Assembly (NCBI GenBank): GCA_022616395.1
Contig: JAKEEV010000955.1
Span: 1 to 7,950, forward strand
DNA from: Planctomycetia bacterium
GTDB lineage: Bacteria > Planctomycetota > Planctomycetia > Gemmatales > Gemmataceae
DNA: 7,950 bases
Direction of reading: 5' to 3'
In this document: piece after piece, positions 1-5,709 of the stretch
Numbering within the stretch: the first letter of the stretch is position 1
How the letters are laid out: every line of letters begins with the position of its first letter
Program-made: the position numbers and the translations under genes
Notes under the pieces: model-generated
Database searches by the model: none
Seen by the model: the letters and a program-made list of their open reading frames with translations, nothing else
Told to the model about the DNA's origin: nothing

Positions 1-157
1 GAACTCGCGGGAGACGGTGAGATTCGGAGCCTTCGATCCCCGCCCAGCACCGACACTGATGGTGGTGATTCGCGACCACCTGATTATCCTCACTGAGACA
101 CACATGTTCCGTCTCGATCTGAAGACGAACAAGATCACGCTTGAGTGGAAGAAGTAA
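1..157 (+). CDS. C-terminal end of a probable PQQ-like beta-propeller protein (5' end outside window)
   Basis: An open frame enters from the left edge (first full codon at base 2) and ends with TAA at 155-157, giving 51 residues. The tail contains the stretch HLIILTETHMFRLDLK followed by TNKITLEWKK. This has the rhythm of a PQQ/pyrrolo-quinoline-type propeller blade: a beta strand, an x-x-x-L-D-x-K-T-x-K turn, then a closing strand with Trp. In such blades the consensus is roughly 'lyaLDaktGkvlW'. I therefore read it as the final blade of an outer-envelope or periplasmic propeller protein, but one blade is weak evidence and any WD/PQQ-like or unrelated beta protein could fit. Only 12 bp separate its stop from the stop of the convergent phosphohexomutase gene, and no terminator hairpin is visible between them. 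Confidence 0.55.
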   Translation, partial: NSRETVRFGAFDPRPAPTLMVVIRDHLIILTETHMFRLDLKTNKITLEWKK

Positions 158-169
158 CTGTCCACACCG

Positions 170-2140
170 CTATCTGCTTAACTTCGCTGCTCCGGGCGCA
201 GGTGTTTGCCCGATGGTGGCGAGCGCCTGCGTGAGGAAATCGGTTGCGACTTGTTGCACGCGAGCATCAATCGCAGCGCAGGTTGTGTCCCACGCGTGTT
301 GCGGAGTGCCCGGCTTGCACGGCTCTCCAGATACTTCGATGTACGCTTTCGCTTTCGGTTCGGTGCCGCTTGGCCGCAGGCAAACCTTCGCGCTGATGCC
401 GGCTCCCGCGAACCGGAAGATCAGGAAGTTGCGCGCTGCGCGGTCGGTGTCTCCCTTGAACGGCCCCATTCGGCCTTCGGTGTCCCACAAGTCCTCGAAA
501 CTCACAACGGACAAGCCGCCGATCTCCTTCGGCGGGTTCTTGCGCAGAGTATCAAGCATCCGGGCGATGTTGACCTTTCCCTCTAGACCTGTCAGCACGA
601 TGTTCAGTAGCTCGTTGCGGAAGTAACCGAACTGCCGGTTGAGGTCGTCGAGGTAATCCGGAATCGTTCGACCTTCTCGTTTCTGAAAGAGTGCTGCTTC
701 CGCCAGGAGTAGCGCAGCGCAGGCGGAATCCTTGTCTCGAACGCCCGCCATTGCCATGATGCCGTGACTTTCTTCAGTCGCGATGATGAAGTCAGAGACC
801 GTCGCTCGTACATCGCCGTACTGTCTGGTGGATTCGAGCTGCCAGAGCACATCCGCGTGGTACTTGAAGCCCACCAACAGATCGTTCACCACTTGCGCGC
901 CAAGCTGACGAGCGATGCGCGTGATTTGCCCCGTGGTCACTTCGGTCGTAATGACAACAGGCGATGGCGGGAGCGATCCTTGTCGGGCGAGTTGCGAGAG
1001 CTTGAAGTGTGTCAGGAGCGCTGCGATTTCGTTTCCGGTGATGAAGCGGAACGTGCCCTTGCCATCCACTTCGCGGTTCGCCATTGCTCCGATGCGGTCC
1101 GCGTCCGGGTCGGTGGCGATAATGAGGTCCGCGCTGTGTTCTGTCGCCACGCGTTCCGCGCGGTCCATGCACTCTTGCACTTCGGGGTTGGGACTTTTCG
1201 TCACATTGGGGAATTGACCATCCGGTGTCGCCTGTTCGGGAACTGGAATGGGGTGGAATCCCTGAGCTTCGAGCACTTCTCCCGCGCAGAACCCGCCACA
1301 ACCGTGAAGCGGAGTGAACACCACGCGCAGTTCATCGAACTTCGGTGCTGGAATCAAACTCTCTCTGCGACAGAGTTCGATGTACGCGCGGTGCGGGGCA
1401 TCACCGAGGAACTGAACCTTGCCCGTCCGCACGGCATCCGCGAACGGGATGTGTCGGATCGTTGTGACCTGATCGACCAGTTCGCTCATGAGTTGGTCTT
1501 CGGGCGGAACCGGCTGACTTCCGCGTTCGTCGTAGAACTTGCTGCCGTTGTCGTCTGGCGGGTTGTGGCTGGCGGTCATGTTCAGTCCGCCGTGCGCATG
1601 CAGATGGCGGATGGTGAACGAGAGTTCCGGCGTTGGCACATACCGCTTGCTATCTGGCGGGAGAATGACCGAGTGAACGCCGTTGGCCGCGTAGACGCCG
1701 GCCGCGTGCTGGCAGAATTCGCGACTGGAGAGATGCAGGACCGGGTTGGGGAGCGCGGGGTTGTAAACCTTTCGCTTGTCCTCGAACTGGCGCACATCGA
1801 AGGCGAGCACCACGCGAAGCGGGGAGACTCCGGGGAACCGCTGCTTGAGGTACTCGCAGTGCCCCTGAACGCTTGCTCCGAGCGTCCAGGGATTCATGCG
1901 ATTGGGACCAATCCCCACCGCTCCGCGCCGGCCGCCGGTCCCGAATGGCATGATCTGGTAGAAGGAATCGAGCAGGACCGACCACGCGCCCGCTTGGCAC
2001 AGGTATTCGAGTTGCGGGCGGTAGGCTGCGAACTCCGGCTGCGTGAGCCATGCCGAGAGGTTGGTCAGTGCCTTGTCCTTGATCGCGGAATCAGCATCGA
2101 TGGCGCTGAACCCGGCACGCGCCTCTGAGATGTAATCCAT
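170..2140 (-). CDS. alpha-D-phosphohexomutase (phosphoglucomutase/phosphomannomutase, PgcA/PGM2-like)
   Basis: This 656-aa enzyme should interconvert hexose 1-phosphate and hexose 6-phosphate in the cytoplasm through a phosphoserine intermediate, supplying sugar nucleotides or feeding glycolysis. All four family signatures are present in order. They are the catalytic serine loop TASHNPP (Ser191), the metal-binding loop DPDADR (344-349), the sugar-binding loop EESHG (456-460) and the C-terminal phosphate-binding loop RPSGTEPK (589-596). The N-terminal PFGTGGRRG plus RMN (65-82) and VRDKD after the sugar loop resemble the PgcA/PGM2 branch rather than the AlgC/ManB branch, so phosphoglucomutase or phosphopentomutase activity is more likely than pure phosphomannomutase activity. 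It is longer than the roughly 580 residues typical of PgcA, with extra sequence spread over the protein and a tail after about 610. The ATG at 2140 has a GAGGA Shine-Dalgarno 7 nt upstream (2148-2152). It is the last gene of the minus-strand block, and substrate specificity cannot be decided from sequence. Confidence 0.93.
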   Translation of the reverse strand: MDYISEARAGFSAIDADSAIKDKALTNLSAWLTQPEFAAYRPQLEYLCQAGAWSVLLDSFYQIMPFGTGGRRGAVGIGPNRMNPWTLGASVQGHCEYLKQRFPGVSPLRVVLAFDVRQFEDKRKVYNPALPNPVLHLSSREFCQHAAGVYAANGVHSVILPPDSKRYVPTPELSFTIRHLHAHGGLNMTASHNPPDDNGSKFYDERGSQPVPPEDQLMSELVDQVTTIRHIPFADAVRTGKVQFLGDAPHRAYIELCRRESLIPAPKFDELRVVFTPLHGCGGFCAGEVLEAQGFHPIPVPEQATPDGQFPNVTKSPNPEVQECMDRAERVATEHSADLIIATDPDADRIGAMANREVDGKGTFRFITGNEIAALLTHFKLSQLARQGSLPPSPVVITTEVTTGQITRIARQLGAQVVNDLLVGFKYHADVLWQLESTRQYGDVRATVSDFIIATEESHGIMAMAGVRDKDSACAALLLAEAALFQKREGRTIPDYLDDLNRQFGYFRNELLNIVLTGLEGKVNIARMLDTLRKNPPKEIGGLSVVSFEDLWDTEGRMGPFKGDTDRAARNFLIFRFAGAGISAKVCLRPSGTEPKAKAYIEVSGEPCKPGTPQHAWDTTCAAIDARVQQVATDFLTQALATIGQTPAPGAAKLSR

Positions 2141-2226
2141 GAGTGCGTCCTCGCGGTGTTTGGGGTCCTTCAGCCGGACCGCCTGTCACGCAGCATACAG
2201 GATTCACATCGCCAGTCATCCCACGA
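2141..2226 (-). other. 86-bp intergenic spacer with two short inverted repeats
   Basis: This spacer separates the acc1 stop from the phosphohexomutase start. It holds two weak dyads: GGTCC (2164-2168) with GGACC (2176-2180), and CCTGT (2182-2186) with ACAGG (2197-2201). Neither is followed by a T-run on the minus strand, so neither reads as an intrinsic terminator. They could be part of a promoter or operator for the mutase gene, but no convincing -10/-35 pair is visible. Confidence 0.3.
2148..2152 (-). promoter_or_regulatory. Shine-Dalgarno of the phosphohexomutase gene
   Basis: On the minus strand GAGGA lies 7 nt before the ATG whose first base is 2140. The spacing is near ideal and fixes this start codon. 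Confidence 0.7.
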
Positions 2227-3000
2227 TCACTGGACGTGGTACTCTCCGCCCGGGGCGAACAGGGGGAAGGGAGTGATGGAGTCGGTGTAGATCAGGTACG
2301 GCAGATAGACTCCCGCTGTGTTGTATGTGTGGGCGTGGTTGATCGGATTGGAATCGGGTGCGATCTGGTCCGCAAGAACATTCCCATCGCCCCAGAGAAT
2401 GGTGTAGTTGTAAGGGGGCATTCCACCATTGAACTGAACGGTGAAAGTCACGTTCAGCGGACTCATATAGGGCGGCATCAGGGGATTGGGCGGCGGATTG
2501 CCAGTGATGGTCCCCACCAACTGCGCCGGAGTGCGGACGCGGATCCGGTGCCGCTGCTGTTCGAGTGCGTCAGCATGCACGCCGACTTCCAGGTAATACT
2601 CCATTGAAGCTCCCGGCGGGACGGAAATGAGCGCATCGAAATCGGCGGTGCCGGGAGCGGGGATGTTGATATGTGACGCGGGGGAAGGAGCGGGTATGCC
2701 GAGGGGAGGTTTCGGGATCAGACACAATTCGTGATCGAGGTCTGGTTCGTTTGTCGTGAGTGTGATCAGGTTGAATGTATTCGGCGCGATAAATCCGCCC
2801 GGACTCGGGCTTGTGATCTGTGGGGCGGGTGGTGGCGCGAGCAGGTAGAACTTTTTCAGGAGTTGCTTTGCTTGCAACGCGATCAGACGCAACTCCGGGA
2901 ACGAATCGACCTCGAACAGTTCCCGCAAGAACTGTTTGACTGGGGAGGGGAGATTGTCCGGGAACGTGTGCTGTTGTTCGTGGGCGCGCGAGGAAGACAT
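2227..3000 (-). CDS. hypothetical protein with C-terminal PKD-like domain, partner gene of kinase K1 (acc1)
   Basis: No family is recognised over the full length. The product is 257 aa from the ATG at 3000. An in-frame ATG two codons earlier (3006) is less likely because GGAG (3009-3012) sits only 2 nt before it but 8 nt before the chosen one. The N-terminal ~50 residues are charged and probably helical (PVKQFLRELF, then ELRLIALQAKQLLKK). A proline-rich linker (APPPAPQITSPSPGG) and a middle beta-rich part follow. The last ~70 residues look like a PKD fold: a strand, then ILWGDGN, then HAHTYNTAGVY and a final strand, matching the WGDG and H-x-Y-x-x-x-G-x-Y hallmarks. PKD domains are normally extracellular, yet no signal peptide or membrane segment is seen. 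It starts 24 nt after the K1 stop, so co-transcription with K1 is likely. A substrate or output role for the kinase is only inferred. Confidence 0.72.
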   Translation of the reverse strand: MSSSRAHEQQHTFPDNLPSPVKQFLRELFEVDSFPELRLIALQAKQLLKKFYLLAPPPAPQITSPSPGGFIAPNTFNLITLTTNEPDLDHELCLIPKPPLGIPAPSPASHINIPAPGTADFDALISVPPGASMEYYLEVGVHADALEQQRHRIRVRTPAQLVGTITGNPPPNPLMPPYMSPLNVTFTVQFNGGMPPYNYTILWGDGNVLADQIAPDSNPINHAHTYNTAGVYLPYLIYTDSITPFPLFAPGGEYHVQ

Positions 3001-3008
3001 GTGCAATG

Positions 3009-3012
3009 CTCC
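3009..3012 (-). promoter_or_regulatory. Shine-Dalgarno deciding the acc1 start
   Basis: GGAG on the minus strand lies 8 nt before the ATG at 3000 and only 2 nt before the upstream ATG at 3006, so it favours the downstream codon. Confidence 0.55.
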
Positions 3013-3024
3013 GGGGTAGGGGGA

Positions 3025-5007
3025 TCATCGACGGACGGGAATCAGTTTCACGTTGCGGTACACCGCTTCGGCTTTGTGGACGCAGATACCAAGTCCCTCG
3101 CCGAACGCTGGCGGGGTGAAGATTGGCTTGGGACCGGGGAGGATGCTCGGCCGGAGACTCTGCAAGTGAGTGACGGCGTCGTTGCCGCCCATTGGATCGA
3201 AAGCCGGCTCCGTGGCCCATGTCGCGGAAACGGTGTTCGGTTCGATCTCAATCGCGAAGCGAAACCATTCCAGCCGCTGAGCGTTCTGCTGGAGGATATC
3301 GTTCGTGAGGAGCACCTCGTGTCCCCTCACGTCGTCGTGATACAGTTCGGGGAACTGTTTGCCCGGCCACCACCAGCCCAGTGCCAGTTGGCACTCGTTT
3401 CGCACCAGGGTCATGTCCCGGCCGGCGCGCGTGGGGATGACATGCTGTTTCAGAATCAAGCAGCTCTGGTGCATGGTTGTCGTGGTGGGGGTCTCATTCA
3501 ACCCGACGAAGAACCCACCCCAGGATTGAGGATCGCGCGAGCGGATGGCGAGTTCTCCTTCGAGTCGCACGGGCCAGGGGAGCGGTTCCCGGAGCAATTG
3601 GACGAACCCGTAATGTGCGGAATCGATCGCACAACAGCCATCCGAGCGGCTGTACGGTTGCGTTGAGAACGCGGAGAGCGAGGAGAAGGGGAGTAACGGC
3701 ATCCCGGTCGGACCGATCAACACCACAGTCTCGCGGGCCTTCAACCTCTCCGCGAGCGTGCGCTCGACAACTGCCGGCTTCGGGTTGGGGACGACAGGAA
3801 CGATTTCGATGGGTTCGCGATCAGGGGAGTTCTGATCGGGTCGTTCCCAATGAACGATGGCCGCGGGGATGGCAATTAGCGCGACCACGGCCAGCACTCC
3901 CAGCGCGACCCAGCGATTGCTTGTTCGCGTGTGTGTGTGCGGTGCTGGCGCAACCGGTTCTGAAGCTGGTATCAGGACAGGTTCGCCCGCAAGCCAGCGT
4001 TCCAGATCGCGGGCCAGTTCTTCAGCGCTGGCATAGCGGTCCGCGGGTGATTTCCCCAGACACTTTCGGGTGATCCTCTCCAGTGCTTCCGGCACGCGGA
4101 GTTCCGGATTCATGCGCGGAGTCGGCTCGTGTCGAATTTGCCGGTAGAGTTCCACCGGATCGTCATGTCCGAACGGCCGGGTCCCGGTAAGCAACTCGAA
4201 GAGGATCACCCCAAGCGCCCATATATCACACGCGGGGGAGTAACTCTCTCGTCCTCCGTATGTCTGTTCGGGAGACATGAACTGCCGGGTTCCAACCGGC
4301 GCGACCGAGACTGTCAGCTCGGCATCCGGTTCAACGATCCGAACAAGACCGAAGTCCGCGACCAGCGGAGTATCGTCCTGGGTCAAGAGGATATTGAGCG
4401 GCTTCAGATCGCGGTGAATGATCCCTTTGGCGTGAAGGTACTCAACCGCGCGAGCCACCTTCGCCATTAACCGACAGGCGGAGGGCAGGTCGCGACGCAG
4501 GCGTTCGAGGTGGTGATAGAGTGTCTTTCCCGGAATGAACTTCATTGTCAGGAAAGGCGATCCTCGCCAGGTGCCCGCGTGGTAGATCGGAACAATGTTG
4601 GGGTGTTCGAGCTGAGCAAGGATTTTCACCTCGCGTGAGAAGCGGGCGCGCATCCCGCTTTCCGTTGCCAGGCCAGAGTTGATGATCTTGATCGCTTCGT
4701 AGCGATTGAGCGTGAGTTGAACCGCCTTGTAGACGGTTCCCATTCCTCCGCTACCGATGATGCGCACCACACGATAGCCGGGAATGTCCGGGAGTTCGCC
4801 GGGCGGGCTGATGTCGGTTTCGCCATCCGGACTGAGCGGTCCCGAAAGTGTGTCGAGATTCGCGACGTCTGGCGAATGGCCGAAACTGGCGGTGCCTTCG
4901 GCCGCGGCCGCAGCCGCAGCCACATCCAATGGAGCATCGGGAACCCAACTGTTGGTGGCAGTCGGGTTCGGATTGGGCGAATGCGGCGTTGGGTCTGGTT
5001 CAGCCAC
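3025..5007 (-). CDS. receptor-type Hanks Ser/Thr protein kinase with extracytoplasmic jelly-roll-like domain (K1)
   Basis: This 660-aa single-pass membrane kinase phosphorylates Ser/Thr of unknown targets. Domains in order: a Pro/Ala-rich N-terminus (1-70) with a seven-Ala run; a kinase core (about 76-340) with Gly loop IGSGGMG, VAIK-type lysine in EAIK (~107), catalytic loop HRDLKPLN (198-205), DFG (218-220), GTRQFMSPEQ and DIWALG; a juxtamembrane Pro/His linker; one membrane helix (RWVALGVLAVVALIAIPAAI, ~365-385); and an external ~275-aa domain. That domain starts with the RTLAER motif and ends in GLGICVHKAEAVYRNVKLIP, resembling the last strands of concanavalin-A-like (DUF1080/LamG) domains. 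All catalytic residues are intact, and the external part carries five Cys. An in-frame TTG at 5013 is possible, but I choose the GTG at 5007. It yields MAEPDPTP, matching MAEPEPTP of paralogue K2, and TCTGAG lies exactly 8 nt before it, as in K2. Gene acc1 follows after 24 nt. Confidence 0.93.
   Translation of the reverse strand: MAEPDPTPHSPNPNPTATNSWVPDAPLDVAAAAAAAEGTASFGHSPDVANLDTLSGPLSPDGETDISPPGELPDIPGYRVVRIIGSGGMGTVYKAVQLTLNRYEAIKIINSGLATESGMRARFSREVKILAQLEHPNIVPIYHAGTWRGSPFLTMKFIPGKTLYHHLERLRRDLPSACRLMAKVARAVEYLHAKGIIHRDLKPLNILLTQDDTPLVADFGLVRIVEPDAELTVSVAPVGTRQFMSPEQTYGGRESYSPACDIWALGVILFELLTGTRPFGHDDPVELYRQIRHEPTPRMNPELRVPEALERITRKCLGKSPADRYASAEELARDLERWLAGEPVLIPASEPVAPAPHTHTRTSNRWVALGVLAVVALIAIPAAIVHWERPDQNSPDREPIEIVPVVPNPKPAVVERTLAERLKARETVVLIGPTGMPLLPFSSLSAFSTQPYSRSDGCCAIDSAHYGFVQLLREPLPWPVRLEGELAIRSRDPQSWGGFFVGLNETPTTTTMHQSCLILKQHVIPTRAGRDMTLVRNECQLALGWWWPGKQFPELYHDDVRGHEVLLTNDILQQNAQRLEWFRFAIEIEPNTVSATWATEPAFDPMGGNDAVTHLQSLRPSILPGPKPIFTPPAFGEGLGICVHKAEAVYRNVKLIPVRR
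4901..4921 (-). repeat. short GCN (alanine-codon) tract inside K1
   Basis: Seven consecutive alanine codons, written with mixed third bases, encode the poly-Ala run near residue 32 of K1. The tract is absent from K2, where the matching position after the shared PLDV block reads PALERTADY. It lies in the disordered N-terminal linker, so it probably has little structural effect. Confidence 0.6.
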
Positions 5008-5015
5008 AGGCAATA

Positions 5016-5021
5016 CTCAGA
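5016..5021 (-). promoter_or_regulatory. weak Shine-Dalgarno TCTGAG of K1, shared with K2
   Basis: On the minus strand TCTGAG ends 8 nt before the GTG at 5007. The identical hexamer stands 8 nt before the ATG of K2, and both are preceded by CTCAC. Only GAG matches the anti-SD core, so initiation strength may be modest. Its conserved position decides the start codon in favour of GTG over the upstream TTG. Confidence 0.45.
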
Positions 5022-5135
5022 AGTCGTGAGGAACAGGGCGAGAACCAGTCGCGTTGACGCGCGTCCGTTATGTCTCGCAACCCAGCCACAGGCGGAGTTG
5101 TGAGCAAGCAGGGCAAGGCCGACAAGAGCTTTCGT

Positions 5136-5156
5136 CGCGGCGGTGCCTCTGCCGCG
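5136..5156 (-). other. GC-rich hairpin directly after the acc2 stop codon
   Basis: Arms CGCGGC (5136-5141) and GCCGCG (5151-5156) form a perfect 6-bp stem with a 9-nt loop, starting one base after the acc2 TGA. No T-run follows on the minus strand, so this is not a classic intrinsic terminator. It could stabilise the 3' end or attenuate read-through from the K2-acc2 module into K1. Confidence 0.35.
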
Positions 5157-5157
5157 C

Positions 5158-5688
5158 TCAGCCCATGACGACTTCAAATTCCATGAGCGCTTTCCCGTAA
5201 TCTTGGTCTGCTGGCGGCGGGTTATGCGCCTCAATCTTCAGGAGATACACCCCGACGCCATCCGCGGGAAAACTGGTGTTCTGGATCACGTAAGTGCTGG
5301 ACCCACCGCCCCCATCGATCAGGAGATTATTCGGGTCGGCGCCACCGACCAGCGTGAAGAGGTGCAGGGTAGGCATTCCAGCGAGATTGATTCTGAACAT
5401 CCGCAACCGGTAATTGTGAGCCCAGAACCGGTTCGCCTTCAGCTTGATTTGCAAGCCGTTGGTTCGGACGAATGTGAGGGTTCGGACGCAGGGAATATCT
5501 GGCTCCGTGAAGCGCGGGGTTGGGCCGTAAGGATCCGGGGCGTTGAAGAAACCTTCCCGCCCACCTGGTCGAGTCAGTCGCGCCGACAACCGTTTGAGTT
5601 CTGCCCCATTGGCCGTCAGGAGAACTTCCGTGATCGTCTTGAGCGTTTTCTCCTTCTCTGCGGGGTCATTCGGATCGGGTTCGGGCAT
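5158..5688 (-). CDS. hypothetical protein, partner gene of kinase K2 (acc2)
   Basis: The 176-aa product is not recognised. It begins with an acidic, proline-containing segment (MPEPDPNDPAEKEK). A short probable helix pair follows (LKTITEVLLTANGAELKRL, then SARLTR), then a Gly/Pro linker and a beta-rich domain of about 110 residues. That domain alternates hydrophobic residues (LTFVRTNGLQIKLK, RLRMFRINLAG, LHLFTLVGG) and ends GVYLLKIEAHNPPPADQDYG plus ALMEFEVVMG. The last two strands recall a pre-peptidase C-terminal or Ig-like fold, but this is a guess from pattern only. No signal peptide, membrane helix or catalytic motif is seen. The ATG at 5688 has GGGAG 7 nt upstream (5696-5700) and lies 21 nt after the K2 stop, so it is almost certainly co-transcribed with K2. 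Its place matches acc1 after K1, though the sequences do not align convincingly. Confidence 0.7.
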   Translation of the reverse strand: MPEPDPNDPAEKEKTLKTITEVLLTANGAELKRLSARLTRPGGREGFFNAPDPYGPTPRFTEPDIPCVRTLTFVRTNGLQIKLKANRFWAHNYRLRMFRINLAGMPTLHLFTLVGGADPNNLLIDGGGGSSTYVIQNTSFPADGVGVYLLKIEAHNPPPADQDYGKALMEFEVVMG

Positions 5689-5695
5689 GGCGGAT

Positions 5696-5700
5696 CTCCC
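5696..5700 (-). promoter_or_regulatory. Shine-Dalgarno of acc2
   Basis: GGGAG on the minus strand lies 7 nt before the ATG at 5688, inside the short gap after the K2 stop. It supports independent re-initiation on a K2-acc2 transcript. Confidence 0.6.
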
Positions 5701-5709
5701 AGTAGGGGA

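Larger units (their letters stand above)
5008..5157 (-). other. 150-bp spacer between the two kinase modules
   Basis: This gene-free spacer separates acc2 from K1. Besides the hairpin after acc2 it contains a perfect 10-bp palindrome GACGCGCGTC (5056-5065), and the conserved CTCAC...TCTGAG leader close to the K1 start. No convincing -35/-10 pair was found. The length is enough for a promoter, so K1-acc1 may be transcribed separately or by read-through. Confidence 0.35.

Noticed and set aside
764..2128. 454-aa plus-strand open frame
   Set aside because: It lies wholly antisense to the phosphohexomutase with all its catalytic motifs. The product is Arg/Glu/Val-rich with no recognisable motif, as expected for a mirror frame in GC-rich DNA.
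2164..2180. Intrinsic terminator after acc1
   Set aside because: The stem is only 5 bp, and C/A-rich rather than T-rich sequence follows on the minus strand.
3001..3006. ATG at 3006 as acc1 start
   Set aside because: The GGAG motif is only 2 nt away, whereas it has ideal spacing to the ATG at 3000.
2731..3666. 311-aa plus-strand open frame
   Set aside because: It is antisense to acc1 and K1 and has no recognisable motif.
5008..5013. TTG at 5013 as K1 start
   Set aside because: It has no suitably spaced Shine-Dalgarno, and it adds two residues not found in the paralogue, whose start matches the GTG at 5007.
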